From assembly GCA_029252045.1 (NCBI GenBank), contig JAQXCD010000020.1:233685-297684 (forward strand): a stretch of 64,000 nt of DNA, read 5' to 3'. This DNA is from Sulfitobacter sp. (GTDB taxonomy: Bacteria > Pseudomonadota > Alphaproteobacteria > Rhodobacterales > Rhodobacteraceae). Position numbers and translations under genes: made by a program. A model generated the notes under the pieces. It saw only the letters and a list, made by a program, of their open reading frames with translations. It ran no database searches and had not been told where the DNA came from. How positions within the stretch are numbered: position 1 is the stretch's first letter; every line of letters starts with the position of its first letter. Shown piece by piece: positions 1 through 8,625 of the stretch.

Positions 1-2
1 TT

Positions 3-575
3 ATCGGCGTTGTCATCATGCAGCGCCCGTGGGAATCCTCAGCCAGTCTGGATATCTCGCGCATCGTTCTAATGCTGCCAGTACTGGCCGCCCTCACCTA
101 TGCGCTGAACCAACTTATGACCCGCAAACTGGGCGTTAAGGCCCCCGCCTCGGCACTTGCGATCTACATTCAAGGCAGTTTCATTCTGGTCTCGGTCTGC
201 TTTTTCCTTGTTGCAGGTGATGGCCGCTTTGCTGCACACACAACAAACGGATCGTTGCAATTCTTGCTGCGCGCCTGGGTCTGGCCTGCCCCCGAAGACT
301 GGAAAGTTCTGATAGGTATGGGCGTAAACGGCGCGCTGATCGGCTATTGCCTCAGTCAGGCCTACCGCCTGGCAGACGCCGCAACAGTTGCCCCTTTTGA
401 ATACATCGGTCTGCCCATGGCGGTGCTCTGGGGGCTGTTCATCTTCGGAGATCTGCCAACTTGGGAAATCTGGGCGGGCATCGTGCTGATCCTGTCCTCA
501 GGCCTGTTTGTCTTTTTCCGCGAGCGTACAAAGGCGCGGCGCGTGACCCAGCGGCCCGTCGCCAGACGGCATTAA
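3..575 (+). CDS. EamA/DMT-family membrane transporter, 5' end outside window
   Basis: The frame is open from the first bases of the window, so this is the C-terminal ~190 residues of a longer protein; the ATG at 18 in the ORF track is internal and is preceded by an in-frame IGVVI stretch. About five hydrophobic spans alternate with short turns, as in the second EamA repeat of a drug/metabolite transporter. The segment ALIGYCLSQAYRLADAATVA is typical of that family, and a basic tail (RERTKARR) ends the protein. Substrate cannot be told. The stop overlaps the end of the convergent downstream gene by 4 bases. Confidence 0.75.
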   Translation: MGVVIMQRPWESSASLDISRIVLMLPVLAALTYALNQLMTRKLGVKAPASALAIYIQGSFILVSVCFFLVAGDGRFAAHTTNGSLQFLLRAWVWPAPEDWKVLIGMGVNGALIGYCLSQAYRLADAATVAPFEYIGLPMAVLWGLFIFGDLPTWEIWAGIVLILSSGLFVFFRERTKARRVTQRPVARRH

Positions 576-1537
576 GCTGTTACGTCAATTATAACCTTAC
601 CTGTTGCCTCACGGCGGCGCAGCAGGTCCAACCCCGCATTAGCCTCGCGCAGGGGCAGGATGTTGCTGACATACGGCTTGATCTTGCCCTCAATGTACCA
701 GCCGATCAAAGTCGCGAAGCTGTCGGTCAGTGCTTTGGGGTTCAGCCTTGCATAGCCACCGATATAGAGGCCCAGAACAGTCATATTTTTCACCAGTAGG
801 ATGTTTGCCGGAATTTGCGGCACGTCACCGCTGGCAAACCCCAAAGGCAGCAACCGTGCCCCCTGATTGCAGGCGCGAAAAGCCGCATCAAATTGCGCAC
901 CCCCAATCGGATCATACAGCACATCGGCCCCGCCCAGCGCTTTGACCTGCGCGCGGATGTCTGCGGTGTCGGAATCGATCATATGGTCCGCGCCCATCTG
1001 CTTGCAGATTTCCAGCTTATCCGCGCCGCGTGCGCAGGCGATCACTTCCGCGCCCATCAGCTTGCCCAACTCCACCGCCGTGAGGCCAACACCGCCGGAC
1101 GCCCCCAGCACCAACAGCCGCTCACCCGCCTTGAGGCGTGCGCGCTCTTCCAGCGCCAGATGGCTGGTCCCGTAGGTGATCAGAAAAGCCGAAGCATCGG
1201 TGAAGGGCATCATATCGGGGATCGGGACACATACAGACGCGGGAACCGCCGCATATTCCGCCAGCCCGTTCTTACCGCTATAGGCCGCGACCCGCTGGCC
1301 CACGGCCAGATGCGTCACATTCGATCCAACCGCCGCCACAACCCCCGCCATTTCCATCCCCATGGTAAACGGCAGTGGCGGCTTTTCCTGATAGGTGCCC
1401 TTGATCAGCAGCGTATCACCAAAGTTCAGACCACAGGCGGCCACCTTGATCACGACCTCCTCTGCCGCAGGCTGGGGCATTGCCAGTTCCTGCAGGGACA
1501 AAGGGGTATCAAAAGCTGTGACTTGCATAGCGAACAC
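572..1537 (-). CDS. NADPH:quinone oxidoreductase family (zinc-free MDR) protein
   Basis: A 321-residue medium-chain dehydrogenase/reductase. A GroES-like N-terminal half (GMEMAGVVAAVG) is followed by a Rossmann NADPH-binding domain with the glycine motif GASGGVGLTAVELG near residue 145 and the YDPIGG segment common in quinone-oxidoreductase-like members. No structural or catalytic zinc cysteines are seen. It probably reduces quinones or enoyl substrates in the cytosol with NADPH; the substrate is unknown. I keep the GTG start at 1537 because AAGGAG lies 8 bases upstream; an ATG at 1528 is the alternative but is too far from that site. Monocistronic, convergent with the EamA gene. Confidence 0.8.
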   Translation of the reverse strand: MFAMQVTAFDTPLSLQELAMPQPAAEEVVIKVAACGLNFGDTLLIKGTYQEKPPLPFTMGMEMAGVVAAVGSNVTHLAVGQRVAAYSGKNGLAEYAAVPASVCVPIPDMMPFTDASAFLITYGTSHLALEERARLKAGERLLVLGASGGVGLTAVELGKLMGAEVIACARGADKLEICKQMGADHMIDSDTADIRAQVKALGGADVLYDPIGGAQFDAAFRACNQGARLLPLGFASGDVPQIPANILLVKNMTVLGLYIGGYARLNPKALTDSFATLIGWYIEGKIKPYVSNILPLREANAGLDLLRRREATGKVIIDVTA

Positions 1538-1593
1538 AGGCGCGGCTCCTTATTGGAAATTCCTAGGCAGTCTGTCCTGTGGTCCAGATATGT

Positions 1594-1701
1594 TCAAGCC
1601 GCAGACGGCATTATTGCCAAACGGATCAGATAGGCGACAATGCCCAGCGCACTCACGCTGATCAACCATATCAGCACAAACCACCCTAAACGCTTCAGCA
1701 T
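1594..1701 (-). CDS. 35-residue CydX-like (DUF2474-type) oxidase small subunit
   Basis: This gene is too short for the ORF track. Its ATG overlaps the cydB stop (ATGA) and it encodes 35 residues beginning MLKRLGWFVLIWLISV, then one hydrophobic span and a short RLAIMPSAA tail. A single-span peptide directly after cydB matches the small accessory subunits of bd-type oxidases (CydX in enterobacteria, DUF2474 proteins next to alphaproteobacterial cyanide-insensitive oxidases). Likely role: it stabilises the CydAB complex in the inner membrane. Position, length and Trp-rich start support this; function is inferred from the family. Confidence 0.75.
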   Translation of the reverse strand: MLKRLGWFVLIWLISVSALGIVAYLIRLAIMPSAA

Positions 1702-2702
1702 CAGTGATACCCGTCGGAGGGGTTAATCTTGCCGCAGAAGACCCAATAGGAATAGGCGGTGTAGATCAGGATCATCGGAACCAGAACAACGGTACCAACC
1801 AGTGCAAACCACAGGCTTTCATCCGGGGCAGCAGCCTCGACGATGGTCAGGGAGGGAGGCACGATATAGGGATAAAAGCTGATCCCGATCCCGATGAACC
1901 CCAGCACAAACAGCGCCTGCGCACAAAGAAACGGACGCATTTCCTGTCGCTTGCGCAGACCAAAAAACAGCCCCGCAGCCGCCACCAACGCCGGTACAAT
2001 TACGCTAAAGGCAACTGTGGGCCATGCAAACCAACGCGCGAAATAAACCGCATCCAGAAAGGGCGTCCACAGGCTGACGATGCCCATGCAGACGACCGTG
2101 CCAATGGCAGCGGGCCACGCAAGGCTGCGCATATGCGCCTGAATACGCCCCGTCAGTTTCAGGTTCAGCCATGTCGCACCCAACATGGCATACCCCAGCA
2201 CCAGCGCCATACCGCAGAGTAACGAGAACGGGGTGAGCCAATCCCACCAGCCGCCGGCATAGGCACGGTCTGCAATTTCGATCCCCTGCACCAGCGCACC
2301 AAGGGCGATCCCCTGACACAGCGCCGCCGTCAGTGACCCGCCAAAGAACGCCATATCCCACAGCCGTTTCCAGCGCACGGTTCGCCAGCGGTATTCAAAC
2401 GCGACACCGCGAAACACCAGTCCCAGCAACATCAAGGTAATCGGCATGTATAGCGCCGACATAACCACCGCATAGGCCAGCGGGAACACAGCAAACAACC
2501 CGCCACCCCCCAAGACCAGCCACGTCTCGTTGCCATCCCAGACAGGAGCAACCGAGTTCATCATCACGCTACGCTCCTCCTCGTCATCGGTGAGAGGAAA
2601 CAGCAATCCAATTCCCAAATCGAATCCGTCCAGAATGACATAAGTAAGCACGGCAAAGGCGATTATGCCTGCCCAAATAAACGACAGATCAAGCCCCAGC
2701 AT
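1701..2702 (-). CDS. cydB: Cytochrome bd-type ubiquinol oxidase subunit II
   Basis: 333 residues with about nine membrane spans. It begins MLGLDLSFIWAGIIAFAVL and carries the YVILDGFDLGIGLLFPL signature of CydB/CioB, then GNETWLVLGGGGLFAVFPLA. It pairs with CydA to form a quinol oxidase reducing oxygen to water without proton pumping. The ORF track starts 31 residues upstream; I use the ATG at 2702 because the extra residues are polar, do not resemble the family, and lie over the cydA coding end. Overlaps cydA by 14 bases and shares ATGA with the small subunit gene, so the three are translationally coupled. Confidence 0.92.
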   Translation of the reverse strand: MLGLDLSFIWAGIIAFAVLTYVILDGFDLGIGLLFPLTDDEEERSVMMNSVAPVWDGNETWLVLGGGGLFAVFPLAYAVVMSALYMPITLMLLGLVFRGVAFEYRWRTVRWKRLWDMAFFGGSLTAALCQGIALGALVQGIEIADRAYAGGWWDWLTPFSLLCGMALVLGYAMLGATWLNLKLTGRIQAHMRSLAWPAAIGTVVCMGIVSLWTPFLDAVYFARWFAWPTVAFSVIVPALVAAAGLFFGLRKRQEMRPFLCAQALFVLGFIGIGISFYPYIVPPSLTIVEAAAPDESLWFALVGTVVLVPMILIYTAYSYWVFCGKINPSDGYH

Positions 2703-4128
2703 CCTCAGCCTCCTTGAGGTGTTTGCGGTTTCCCGCCGCAAGTGGCCCCCCCGCGGTGCGGATCGGTCCTTCTTCCCGCAAGGCTTTAGCGGCACTCTTT
2801 TTGACAGGCGCGTTCATCATTCGCAGGAGATAGTAAGTGCCAGCACCAAACACGAAGAAATACACAATGATGAAGGCCGTCAATGAGGCCGCCACCGCAG
2901 GTGCTGCCACAGGTGACAAGCTGTCAGATGTGCGCAGCAATCCGTAAACGGTGAACGGCTGGCGCCCGACTTCGGTGGTGATCCACCCGGCCAACACGGC
3001 AACAAATCCTGCCGGTCCCATCATCAGGGCCGCGCGGTGCAACCATTGTGTCTGATACAAGCGCCCGCGCATCCGCTGGATCAACGCCCAGCCACCCAGC
3101 CCTAACATCGCAAAACCAGGTGCAATCATCACACGGAACGACCAAAATACAATTGCCACCGGCGGCTCGTCCTCGTCCGGTATCGTTTCCAATCCGGCCA
3201 GAGGTGCGTTCAGGTCATGTTTGAGGATCAGCGAGCTGAGTTTGGGAATCTGGACTGCATAGTCGATACGCTTGTCCGCCGCGTTCGGGATACCGAACAG
3301 AATCAGCGGCGCGCCGTCAGGGTGACTGTCATAGTGCCCCTCCATCGCCATTACTTTGGCCGGTTGATGCTCCAACGTGTTCAGCCCGTGGAAATCACCT
3401 GCAAGAATTTGCAGCGGCGTCACAACAATCAACATCCACATCGCCATCGCCATCGCCATCGAGAACATCTTTCGGCTGGGCAGATCGAACCTGTCACGCA
3501 GCAGATGCAGCGCGCCAACAGCGCCAACAACCAGCGCCGTGGTCAGGTAGGCCGCCAGCACCATATGCACCAGGCGGTAAGGGAAGGACGGATTGAACAC
3601 GATGGCCCACCAATCCTCGGGCACAAACTGCCCGACATCGTTGATCCCGTAACCTGCGGGCGTTTGCATCCAGCTGTTTACCGACAAGATCCAAGTGGCG
3701 GACAGCAACGTACCAAAGGCCACAACGGCAGTGGCCAACATGTGTAGCCTGTCGCCAACACGTTCACGCCCGAACAGCATGATGCCCAAGAAGCCTGCTT
3801 CAAGGAAAAACGCAGACAGCACCTCATAGGCCATCAGCGGCCCGACAACCGGCCCCGCTTTATCCGAGAAAACCGCCCAGTTGGTGCCAAACTGGTAAGA
3901 CACCACAATGCCCGAAACCACGCCCATGGCAAAAGCCACCGCGAATATCTTTTTCCAGTATTCAAAAAGCTGCTTGTAGGTCTCGTTGCGCGTGCGCAGC
4001 CATAGCGCGTTCAGGACTGCCAGATAGCTGGCCAGCCCGATCGAGAAAGCAGGAAAGATAATATGGAAAGATATTGTAAAGGCAAACTGGAACCGCGCCA
4101 GCACCTCCGCTGAGAGACCGTCAAACAT
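2689..4128 (-). CDS. cydA: Cytochrome bd-type ubiquinol oxidase subunit I
   Basis: 479 residues with the RFQFAFTISFHIIFPAFSIG N-terminus that holds a heme-ligand histidine, and GRQPFTVYGLLRTSDSLSP in the C-terminal half. The quinol-binding Q-loop is short, which points to the cyanide-insensitive (CIO) subclass rather than long-loop E. coli bd-I; this subclass call is inference. It acts in the inner membrane as the quinol-oxidising, heme-bearing subunit. Start chosen at 4128 because AAAGGA lies about 7 bases upstream; the ORF-track start adds only MKGCR. It follows the histidine kinase by 89 bases, so co-transcription with the two-component system is possible. No clear FNR box was found in the gap. 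Confidence 0.92.
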   Translation of the reverse strand: MFDGLSAEVLARFQFAFTISFHIIFPAFSIGLASYLAVLNALWLRTRNETYKQLFEYWKKIFAVAFAMGVVSGIVVSYQFGTNWAVFSDKAGPVVGPLMAYEVLSAFFLEAGFLGIMLFGRERVGDRLHMLATAVVAFGTLLSATWILSVNSWMQTPAGYGINDVGQFVPEDWWAIVFNPSFPYRLVHMVLAAYLTTALVVGAVGALHLLRDRFDLPSRKMFSMAMAMAMWMLIVVTPLQILAGDFHGLNTLEHQPAKVMAMEGHYDSHPDGAPLILFGIPNAADKRIDYAVQIPKLSSLILKHDLNAPLAGLETIPDEDEPPVAIVFWSFRVMIAPGFAMLGLGGWALIQRMRGRLYQTQWLHRAALMMGPAGFVAVLAGWITTEVGRQPFTVYGLLRTSDSLSPVAAPAVAASLTAFIIVYFFVFGAGTYYLLRMMNAPVKKSAAKALREEGPIRTAGGPLAAGNRKHLKEAEDAGA

Positions 4129-4217
4129 ACGACATCCTTTCATCGAATACCAAGATGCCTACGCCTGCCGCCCAGCGCATAAAACAAGAAATATTGCCGC
4201 AGGCTGGTTTCGCAGTA

Positions 4218-5552
4218 TTACTCTGGGGAAAACTGCAAAACGACGCGCAAACCGGGCTCTGCGTCCTCGAATAGCAAGTCCGCGCCGTGCAACCGTGCCA
4301 CTGCCTCCACAAGGCTGAGCCCCAAGCCGTTGCCCACCGTATTCCTGCTCCGGTCCAGACGGTAGAGGCGTTGCGTTACACGACCACGCTCGTCTTCGGG
4401 AATGCCCGGCCCGTTGTCAGCCACAATCAGCTTCACGCCATGCTCCGTTACCCCAAGGCCCACATTTATCGCTGCCCCCTCCCCCGTGTGACGCAGCGCA
4501 TTTTCCAGCAAATTGGCCAGCATTTGCCCCAATAGAGTCTTTTCACCCGAAACCTTCAGGCTCTCCGGCCCCTCGTACACCAGGGTCTGCGCCCGCAAAG
4601 CGGCTGAAGGCTCGTAGACTTCAACCATGGTGCGGCACAATGCGGCCAGATCAACCGGCGTAAATTGTGCCTTGAGCGCACCATTCTCGACCTGCGTCAG
4701 CTGGAGCAAGGAGTGGAACACAGCCGAGATTCCATCCACCTCATCGCGTGTTTTCGCCACCAGTTCGGCGGCCTCGCCATCCGGCACGACATCCGCCAAG
4801 GCCTCCAGCTGAAGCGAGACCCGCTGCACAGGTGTTTTTAGATCATGTGCGATGTCCGAGGACACCTGACGCAAGGCCGTGACCGAACGCTCCTGCGCGC
4901 CCGCCATGCCGTTCACCGCCGTCCCGATGCGCAGCAGATCATCGGACCAGCGCGGCCCCGTCTGCACGCGTGCGGCCAGATCACCACTGGTCAACCGGTC
5001 CAACGCGGCGCGCACAACCTCGACATGCCGTTGCGAGCAGCGGGCAAGGAAAAGGCCGCCAGACAACGCAATCAACACAGTAGGCAGAAGGCTGATCCAC
5101 AAGATATTCAAGAACACAGGGCGCAATGCCTCAATCTCGGCGCGGCTACGGGCAATGGTCAGACGGCCACCGTGCAACCGAGTGCTCAGCGCCAGATATT
5201 CGCCATTCAACTCGGCGCGCCCCGCTTCCAGCGAGATGATGTGAAACCCCTCGTCATCCCGGGCCACGGCACCGTTGCCATAAATCTGGCCTGTGCGGGT
5301 GACATAGCTGAGGACCAGACGGTCGGGGTCGGTCCCCTCGGATTCGGCCTGCACCAGCAGGGCCACAGCACGCGCGGAAGGGGCTGCGCGGAAACCGGCA
5401 ATGTCCTGCGCCAGATCATCGCGGATGGATTGCTCAAACGCGGAGCGGCTGAAGGCATAGCTGGCACCAAGGCTCAGCAGGCTAACTGTCCCGAAGAGCA
5501 CCACCAACACCAGCGCCAGTTGCAGCGGCATCGAGCGCCACAGCCGTCTCAC
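4218..5552 (-). CDS. Sensor histidine kinase of an OmpR-type two-component system
   Basis: 444 residues. An N-terminal membrane anchor (LALVLVVLFGTVSLLSLG) and a second span near residue 150 (ILWISLLPTVLIALSGGLFL) enclose a periplasmic sensor of about 110 residues. HAMP-like sequence follows, then the phosphoacceptor box SSDIAHDLKTP, N box LLENALRHTG, and G boxes DNGPGIP and NGLGLSLVEA, so all catalytic boxes are intact. Starts at GTG overlapping the regulator stop (GTGA). The signal is unknown. With the divergent HtrA protease and the downstream oxidase, an envelope-stress or redox signal is plausible but not shown. Confidence 0.88.
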   Translation of the reverse strand: MRRLWRSMPLQLALVLVVLFGTVSLLSLGASYAFSRSAFEQSIRDDLAQDIAGFRAAPSARAVALLVQAESEGTDPDRLVLSYVTRTGQIYGNGAVARDDEGFHIISLEAGRAELNGEYLALSTRLHGGRLTIARSRAEIEALRPVFLNILWISLLPTVLIALSGGLFLARCSQRHVEVVRAALDRLTSGDLAARVQTGPRWSDDLLRIGTAVNGMAGAQERSVTALRQVSSDIAHDLKTPVQRVSLQLEALADVVPDGEAAELVAKTRDEVDGISAVFHSLLQLTQVENGALKAQFTPVDLAALCRTMVEVYEPSAALRAQTLVYEGPESLKVSGEKTLLGQMLANLLENALRHTGEGAAINVGLGVTEHGVKLIVADNGPGIPEDERGRVTQRLYRLDRSRNTVGNGLGLSLVEAVARLHGADLLFEDAEPGLRVVLQFSPE

Positions 5553-6220
5553 CCGTCGATCCTGTAGCCGGCACCGCGTACCGTCTTGATCAACTCGGTG
5601 ACGAAAGGCTTATCAACTTTGGCCCGCAACCGGCTGACGTGGGTTTCAACCACATTGGTCATTGGGTCAAACGACAGGTCCCAAACACCCTCCAACAGCA
5701 TCGTACGCGTTTGCACGCGGCCCTTGCGGCGCAGCAAAAACTCAAGCAACGCAAATTCACGCGGCAGCAAATCAATCACCTGCCCCTCACGGGTGACCCT
5801 GCGCGTCAGTAAATCCAGTGTCAGATCACCGGCATGTAGCGCTGTTTCCTTCTCGACCGCCTGCGGACGGCGGCCAAGTGCAGCGACGCGTGCAGACAAC
5901 TCTCCAAACGCAAACGGTTTCACCAGATAATCATCCGCGCCCGCGTTCAGCCCGCCAATCCGGTCCTCGACCGATCCCATCGCCGTCAGGAACAGCACGG
6001 GCGTGGCATTACCCGCGCCGCGCAGGGTCTTGACCAGCGTCAGGCCATCCACCTGCGGCAGCATCCGGTCCACAATCAGCACATCGTGGCCGCCACCCGT
6101 GGCAGCAACCAGCCCCTCGCGACCATTGGAAACCAGATCGACCACATGCCCCTCCTCGCGCAAACCGCGCGCGATATAGGTGCCAGTGGTGATGTCATCT
6201 TCGATCACAAGTATTTTCAT
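5549..6220 (-). CDS. OmpR/PhoB-family response regulator
   Basis: 223 residues: an N-terminal receiver with acidic pair IEDD, phosphoacceptor Asp in VLIVDRMLP and the conserved Lys in YLVKPF, then a winged-helix DNA-binding domain ending VSRLRAKVDKPF...TVRGAGYRIDG. It forms an operon with the kinase and diverges from the HtrA gene across 150 bases, an arrangement in which a regulator often controls both sides. Target genes are inferred only from position. Confidence 0.9.
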   Translation of the reverse strand: MKILVIEDDITTGTYIARGLREEGHVVDLVSNGREGLVAATGGGHDVLIVDRMLPQVDGLTLVKTLRGAGNATPVLFLTAMGSVEDRIGGLNAGADDYLVKPFAFGELSARVAALGRRPQAVEKETALHAGDLTLDLLTRRVTREGQVIDLLPREFALLEFLLRRKGRVQTRTMLLEGVWDLSFDPMTNVVETHVSRLRAKVDKPFVTELIKTVRGAGYRIDG

Positions 6221-6370
6221 AATGCCCTATATAGCGCCTTGCGCAGCCCGCTGCATCCCGCCTGTGCGTTACAGTTTTGTATAGTACGCGCGGGCTGTCC
6301 CGTAACCTTTGCACCCCATCTTGGCTTCAATCGCAACCAGATGCACGCCAGATGCAAAAAAGGACTTACC
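6221..6370. promoter_or_regulatory. Divergent control region between response regulator and HtrA gene
   Basis: 150 bases serving two divergent genes. For the protease, TATAGT at 6280-6285 is a good -10, but the hexamer 17 bases upstream does not match a -35. That is what one expects of a promoter helped by an OmpR-type regulator. GTTACAG (6268-6274) and GTAAC (6301-6305) lie around it and may be binding half-sites. A TATATA stretch close to the regulator start could be its -10. AAAGGAC before 6371 is the ribosome-binding site of the protease. Confidence 0.35.
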
Positions 6371-7453
6371 ATGACATCTTTGCTCTCGAAATCCGCCCCG
6401 ATCGCCCTTGCAGCCGCATTGGCCCTGTCGCCTATGCTGGCCCCCACTGCTGCCTTTGCCGTGCCCGCCGGAGGATACGGTGATCTGGTCGAGCAGGTCG
6501 CCCCTGCCGTTGTCTTCATCGAGGTCACCAGCATGGCCCCCGCAGGTGCAACGCTGCCTGACAACATGCCAGAAGCCTTGCGTAAACAGTTCGAAAACCA
6601 GATGCCCCAAAACACCCCGCAAGGCGGGCTCGGCTCCGGTTTTCTGATTTCGGCGGACGGCAAGATTGTCACGAACAATCATGTCGTTGCAGATGCCCAG
6701 AGCGTTCGGGTGACGCTGACGGACGGTCGCAAATTCGATGCCGTAGTTATTGGCGCTGATCCTGCAACCGACGTCGCGTTGCTGTCGATCAAGGCGGATG
6801 TTGATCTGCCCTTTGTAAAATTCGGCACCTCCGAGACGATGCGCGTCGGCGATGAAGTTGTGGCGGTGGGCAACCCCTTCGGCCTAAGCTCAACCGTGAC
6901 CAGCGGAATAATCTCGGCCAAATCGCGCGACATCCACTCGGGCCCCTATGACGAATTCATCCAGACCGATGCGGCCATCAACCGTGGCAATTCGGGTGGG
7001 CCGTTGTTTAACAACGCAGGGGATGTGATCGGGATGAACACTGCCATCATCTCGCCGGGCGGCGGATCTGTCGGGATCGGTTTTGCCGTGCCGTCCGATG
7101 TTGTGCGCGAAGTTGTGGCTGATCTGGAAGATGACGGCACGGTCACACGCGGCTGGTTGGGTGTGAGCATCCGCCCGATGAGCGATGAAGTGGCCGAGGT
7201 GCTGGGCTATGACAGCGCCACAAGCGCCGTCGTTGATATGGTCGCAGCAGACAGTCCCGCCGCCACGGCCGGATTGGAAAAGGGCGACATCATTCTGGAT
7301 TTTGACGGCACCACGATCACCGACCTGCGCGACCTCACACGCGCGGTTGCTGCAAAAAATCCGGATGATGCTGCAACTATCTCGATCCTGCGCCGTGGGA
7401 AGGAAGTCACGTTGGACGTTACAATCGGTCTGCTCGCACAACAGAAGGCGTGA
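6371..7453 (+). CDS. Periplasmic HtrA/Do-like serine protease, single PDZ domain
   Basis: 360 residues. Signal peptide ending near PTAAFA, then a trypsin-like domain with the catalytic triad visible: His in TNNHVVADA, Asp in ATDVALLSI, Ser in RGNSGGPLF. One PDZ domain follows (LGVSIRPMS... to the LRRGKEVTLDV end). It degrades or refolds damaged envelope proteins. One PDZ is fewer than DegP/DegQ, nearer DegS in layout, but the cleavable signal peptide suggests a soluble periplasmic form. The ORF-track start at 6086 reads back through the regulator gene; I use ATG 6371, preceded by AAAGGAC. Divergent from a two-component system that may control it. Confidence 0.9.
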   Translation: MTSLLSKSAPIALAAALALSPMLAPTAAFAVPAGGYGDLVEQVAPAVVFIEVTSMAPAGATLPDNMPEALRKQFENQMPQNTPQGGLGSGFLISADGKIVTNNHVVADAQSVRVTLTDGRKFDAVVIGADPATDVALLSIKADVDLPFVKFGTSETMRVGDEVVAVGNPFGLSSTVTSGIISAKSRDIHSGPYDEFIQTDAAINRGNSGGPLFNNAGDVIGMNTAIISPGGGSVGIGFAVPSDVVREVVADLEDDGTVTRGWLGVSIRPMSDEVAEVLGYDSATSAVVDMVAADSPAATAGLEKGDIILDFDGTTITDLRDLTRAVAAKNPDDAATISILRRGKEVTLDVTIGLLAQQKA

Positions 7454-7519
7454 CATAGGCTTTACCGCGCCGGACCCCAAGGCACGCTAAGGCTGCCTGT
7501 TACACCATAGCCGGTTAGG

Positions 7520-7557
7520 CGCCCCGATGTATGCTACACATCGGGGCGTTCTTTTTT
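7520..7557 (+). terminator. Intrinsic terminator after HtrA gene
   Basis: An 11-base perfect stem (CGCCCCGATGT / ACATCGGGGCG) with a 7-base loop, then GTTC and six T. It ends the htrA transcript 66 bases past the stop. Confidence 0.85.
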
Positions 7558-7645
7558 CGGTCACCAGACGGCCGTTGCGACCAGCAGGAATGTCGCACCC
7601 ACAATGACTGGCGCAGCCCAGCCCGTTAATATAATTCATCCGGTG

Positions 7646-8008
7646 ATGAGCAGGCTTGTTTATACCACCCTGAAAAATGCCATGCTGGCCGCGCTGATGT
7701 TTGCGCTGCTCGCCTTGCCGTTTGTCCACCGCGCAGGGGCCGAGCCGGTATCAGCAGAAATAACCCAGTTCATATCCATGGGCGGCGATCTGGCTGATAT
7801 CTGCGGCGAACGCGGGGATCACAAGGCGGGTGGTTGCGAAAGCTGCAATATTGCAGCTGCGATGATGTTGCCACTGCATGCCCGCCTGTTGCACCCCGCG
7901 TTTACCCCAACGCCCCTTGATCCGGTGATTATACGCGGGACTGATGCCCCCCTTCCTGCCCCCCACGCAACACCTCCTGTACGCGCACCCCCTGCGCGCA
8001 TGACGTAA
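7646..8008 (+). CDS. Small exported Cys-motif protein (DUF2946-like), copper-associated
   Basis: About 120 residues from the ATG at 7646. The N-terminus has a membrane span or signal peptide (AMLAALMFALLALPFVHRAGAE), followed by CGERGDHKAGGCESCNIAAA, a Cys-rich motif with His, and a proline-rich tail. This layout recalls DUF2946 proteins that sit beside copper chaperones. The next gene is a PCuAC-type chaperone 64 bases downstream, so a role in periplasmic copper handling is likely but inferred. The ORF-track start at 7604 would add 14 unconvincing residues; neither start has a strong Shine-Dalgarno site. Confidence 0.6.
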   Translation: MSRLVYTTLKNAMLAALMFALLALPFVHRAGAEPVSAEITQFISMGGDLADICGERGDHKAGGCESCNIAAAMMLPLHARLLHPAFTPTPLDPVIIRGTDAPLPAPHATPPVRAPPARMT

Positions 8009-8072
8009 ATACATCTCTAATTTTCGTCATTTGACATGCAGAAAAATGCTGCATGAACCACAGGAAAAAACC

Positions 8073-8582
8073 ATGAAAACTTTCATCCAAACCGCTGTCG
8101 CGGCGCTCCTTCTGACAGGCGCTGCACAGGCGCAAGACTATACCCTCGGCGGGATTACCGTCACACACCCGATGGCCTTCGAGACCGCAAAAAACGCGAA
8201 TGTCGGGGGCGGCTATATGACCATTGAAAACACAACCGACACCGCAGACAAACTGCTGGAAGTCCGCGTGGCGGATATCCCGCGTATCGAGTTGCACCTG
8301 TCCGAGACAGATGCAAACGGGATCGCCCGCATGACCAAGCAAGACGGCATCGAAATACCGGCAGGTGAAACCGTTCTGCTACAGCCCGGTGGCCTGCATG
8401 TGATGTTTATGGAACTGGGCGGCAACGCGTTTGAGCTGGACGAGAAAATCAGCGCGACGCTGGTGTTCGAAAACGCCGGCGAAATGAACGTGGAGTTTGA
8501 TGTCGAAGCGCGAAGCGCAGGGGATCACGGCGGCATGGACCATTCCAAAATGGGCCACGGCACCATGAAGAAATCCGACTAA
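8073..8582 (+). CDS. PCuAC-type periplasmic copper chaperone
   Basis: 169 residues. Signal peptide (TAVAALLLTGAAQAQ), then a cupredoxin-like DUF461/PCuAC domain with the copper motif spread over IELHLSETDANGIARM and GGLHVMFM, matching the H(M)X10MX21HXM pattern. A His/Met-rich tail (DHGGMDHSKMGHGTM) is an additional probable copper site. It delivers Cu(I) to cytochrome oxidase assembly in the periplasm. Start at ATG 8073 after CAGGAAAAAACC; the track start at 8031 adds a non-signal leader. Likely co-transcribed with the preceding Cys-motif gene. Confidence 0.88.
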   Translation: MKTFIQTAVAALLLTGAAQAQDYTLGGITVTHPMAFETAKNANVGGGYMTIENTTDTADKLLEVRVADIPRIELHLSETDANGIARMTKQDGIEIPAGETVLLQPGGLHVMFMELGGNAFELDEKISATLVFENAGEMNVEFDVEARSAGDHGGMDHSKMGHGTMKKSD

Positions 8583-8625
8583 ACTCTCGCCAAACAACCG
8601 GGCAGGCCGTGGGCGCATGGCCTGC

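Noticed and set aside
815-1633. 272-residue plus-strand ORF
   Set aside because: Antisense to the MDR oxidoreductase; Arg/His-rich composition typical of a shadow frame.
4129-4217. FNR or similar box before cydA
   Set aside because: No TTGAT-N4-ATCAA-like dyad found.
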